DNA of 64,000 nucleotides, taken from NCBI GenBank assembly GCA_041672845.1, contig JBAYYV010000002.1:62001-126000 (forward strand), given 5' to 3'. Shown here in pieces: positions 62,680-64,000 of the stretch. How positions within the stretch are numbered: position 1 is the stretch's first letter; the number at the start of each line of letters is the position of its first letter. A program made the position numbers and the translations under genes. The stretch comes from JBAYDV01 sp041672845. GTDB lineage: Bacteria > Bacteroidota > Bacteroidia > Bacteroidales > UBA932. The notes under the pieces are model-generated. The model was not told the origin of the DNA. It saw only the letters and a list, made by a program, of their open reading frames with translations, and made no database searches.

Positions 62680-63612
62680 TTATTTTTCTTTAACTACTTC
62701 AGCTTTTACTTCAGCTTTTACCTCAGCTTTTACCTCAGTTTTTACTTCAGGTTTAACAGCAGCTTCTACTTCAACTTTAACTTCTTTGGCTTCTTCTTTA
62801 ACAACTGGGTTTTTACGTGAACGTAATTTTTTACCATCATGTGTTAATTCACCATTTTCTTTTTTAGCTGCAGCATTGGCTTTTTTACGAGCCTCATTTT
62901 CCTGAGCTTCTTTTTCCTTGATAAGTTTTCTTTCGCCTAAACCTTCTCTTACTGCATCGCATACTCTACTTACTATTAATTCAATAGATTTAGCAGCATC
63001 GTCATTTGCAGGAATCACATAATCAATGGATGTAGGATCGCAACAAGTATCAACCATAGCGATTACTGGAATATTAAGACGATTTGCTTCTCTTACTGCA
63101 TTCATTTCTTTCTGTACGTCGACTACGAATAGAGCTGAAGGAAGACGGTTCATATCTGAGATAGAACCTAAGTTTTTTTCAAGTTTTGTTCTCTGACGAG
63201 TGACCTGGAGACGTTCTCTCTTGGCCAATGTTTCGAATGTACCGTCGGTCTTCATCTTATCGATAGTGTTCATCTTCTTAACTGACTTACGAATAGTAGG
63301 AAAGTTAGTAAGCATTCCGCCGGGCCATCTTTCTGTTACATAAGGCATATTGACAGATTTTGCACATTCTGATACTATGTCTTTTGCTTGTTTTTTAGTA
63401 GCTACAAATAAAATCTTACGACCAGCTACTGCTAGCTGTTTCATAACATTTGCAGCTTCATCTATTTTTAATACGCTTTTATGCAAGTCGATAACATGGA
63501 TTCCATTTTTCTCCATAAAAATATATGGCGCCATTTTTGGATTCCATTTCCTCTTCAAGTGACCGAAGTGAACACCTGCATCTAATAATTCTTGGAAATT
63601 TGTTCTTGGCAT
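62680..63612 (-). CDS. rpsB: 30S ribosomal protein S2 with extended tail
   Basis: 310 residues. Normal S2 core from TNFQELLDAGVHFGHLKRKW to CDAVREGLGERK (about 232 residues), including VTERWPGGMLTNFPTIRKSV. Then a charged Ala/Lys/Glu/Val tail of ~75 residues ending in four EVKA-type repeats (62701-62748). Similar tails occur in other Bacteroidota S2 proteins. The tail composition mirrors that of rplQ in this genome. Confidence 0.97.
   Translation of the reverse strand: MPRTNFQELLDAGVHFGHLKRKWNPKMAPYIFMEKNGIHVIDLHKSVLKIDEAANVMKQLAVAGRKILFVATKKQAKDIVSECAKSVNMPYVTERWPGGMLTNFPTIRKSVKKMNTIDKMKTDGTFETLAKRERLQVTRQRTKLEKNLGSISDMNRLPSALFVVDVQKEMNAVREANRLNIPVIAMVDTCCDPTSIDYVIPANDDAAKSIELIVSRVCDAVREGLGERKLIKEKEAQENEARKKANAAAKKENGELTHDGKKLRSRKNPVVKEEAKEVKVEVEAAVKPEVKTEVKAEVKAEVKAEVVKEK
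62701..62748 (-). repeat. Four tandem 12-bp repeats inside rpsB
   Basis: Units of AGCTTTTACNTC on the plus strand (62701, 62713, 62725, 62737), coding EVKA/EVKT in the tail of S2. Only one to two substitutions between copies. Confidence 0.9.
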
Positions 63613-63790
63613 TTTTCTTTTTTTTAAATGTTTGTCTCTAAATAAAAATAATTAGAGTTCTCTTGTTTAATTTCGGAGTAACACATATAGTGGTCTCCAG
63701 AATTTCCCGCAGTAGAACAAATAATAAGTAGTCTATAAAGAATCCGATTATTTTGAGTCCTAACTGTGCGACTTTGTTTAAATCTCTTTC
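63613..63790 (-). other. rpsI–rpsB intergenic region, 178 bases
   Basis: Gene-free stretch between S9 and S2. No TAnnTTTG promoter, tRNA or strong hairpin found on the minus strand; it may be a transcribed leader for rpsB. Nothing else recognised. Confidence 0.3.
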
Positions 63791-64000
63791 TTAACGTTTA
63801 CTGAACTGGAAACGTTTACGGGCACCAGGTTGTCCAGGTTTCTTTCTTTCAACTTCACGAGCATCGCGAGTTAAAAAACCATTAGACTTTAATACAGGAC
63901 GATAAGCTTCACTATCGATTTCACATAATGCACGTGAAATGCCAAGGCGAAGAGCTTCTGCCTGACCTTTGATACCACCACCTACAAGATTAACATTGAT
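63791..64000 (-). CDS. rpsI: 30S ribosomal protein S9 (5' partial)
   Basis: C-terminal 69 residues run off the right edge: INVNLVGGGIKGQAEALRLG, then REVERKKPGQPGARKRFQFSKR, the conserved C-terminal end with the Lys-Arg tail that reaches P-site tRNA. rpsI–rpsB–tsf order is normal; rplM is expected outside the window. Confidence 0.97.
   Translation of the reverse strand: MNVNLVGGGIKGQAEALRLGISRALCEIDSEAYRPVLKSNGFLTRDAREVERKKPGQPGARKRFQFSKR

Noticed and set aside
1..64000. CRISPR array, insertion sequence, integrase or phage genes
   Set aside because: No regularly spaced repeats with unique spacers, transposase motifs or phage structural genes were seen. The tandem repeats found are inside rplQ and rpsB.

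Overview
This window is a chromosomal segment of a low-GC (roughly 30% by eye) member of the Bacteroidota, most likely the order Bacteroidales. The evidence is: phylum-typical gene pairs and domain families (tgt followed by an LptF/G permease, ftsX–DUF3098–uppP, DUF4270, DUF4294, DUF3109, GSCFA, SDR-type threonine dehydrogenase with kbl, a cytoplasmic Tricorn-like protease with signal peptide); repeated Bacteroidota promoter elements (TAnnTTTG, sometimes with an upstream TTTG 18-21 bases away); and no obvious Shine-Dalgarno sequences. A bacterial species cannot be named from this alone. No rRNA, CRISPR array, insertion sequence, phage or integrase was seen.

Layout. 1-4308: partial tgt, an LPS-export permease, threonine dehydrogenase and a GSCFA protein. 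4389-15079 (minus): a long ribosomal-protein/secY/rpoA operon (rplP to rplQ), which starts at rplP from its own promoter rather than continuing from rpsC. 15295-18605 (minus): a glycyl-radical enzyme resembling trans-4-hydroxy-L-proline dehydratase with its activase, preceded by a 388-base hairpin-rich leader. 18994-24783: envelope genes (DUF4294, LpxH-like, UppP, DUF3098, FtsX), a short glycogen-synthase-like protein and a DUF4270 lipoprotein. 24885-29139: acpP, purN, umuDC, MATE exporter. 29248-29333: tRNA-Leu(UAA). 29554-41000: dapF, cyclophilin lipoprotein, TonB receptor, Tricorn-like protease, holB, U32 peptidase-like protein, TPR protein. 41072-48532: an M16-like protein without the zinc motif, DUF3109, DUF2007, two membrane proteins of unknown function, hemW, MFS transporter. 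48660-49847: kbl. 50080-57751: a probable operon tetR–tolC–adaptor–RND pump–PII-like protein–sdaA. 57865-60524: thioredoxin, OMP barrel, polyprenyl synthetase, trmB. 60537-64000 (minus): ricT-like PSP1 protein, tsf, rpsB and the 3' part of rpsI.

How it fits together. Amino-acid fermentation is a theme: threonine (tdh at 2.3 kb, kbl at 48.7 kb), serine (sdaA) and probably hydroxyproline (the glycyl-radical enzyme) all have degradative enzymes here, in keeping with an anaerobic, probably host-associated lifestyle (inference). Several clusters that I recall as contiguous in relatives appear broken: S10/spc split before rplP, uppP without truB, acpP without fabF, tdh apart from kbl. This suggests a rearranged genome. 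The items most worth a second look are the PII-like protein fused into the efflux operon, the hairpin leader of the glycyl-radical operon, the catalytically dead M16 protein coupled to DUF3109, and a homopolymer frameshift in the repeat-rich tail of rplQ.
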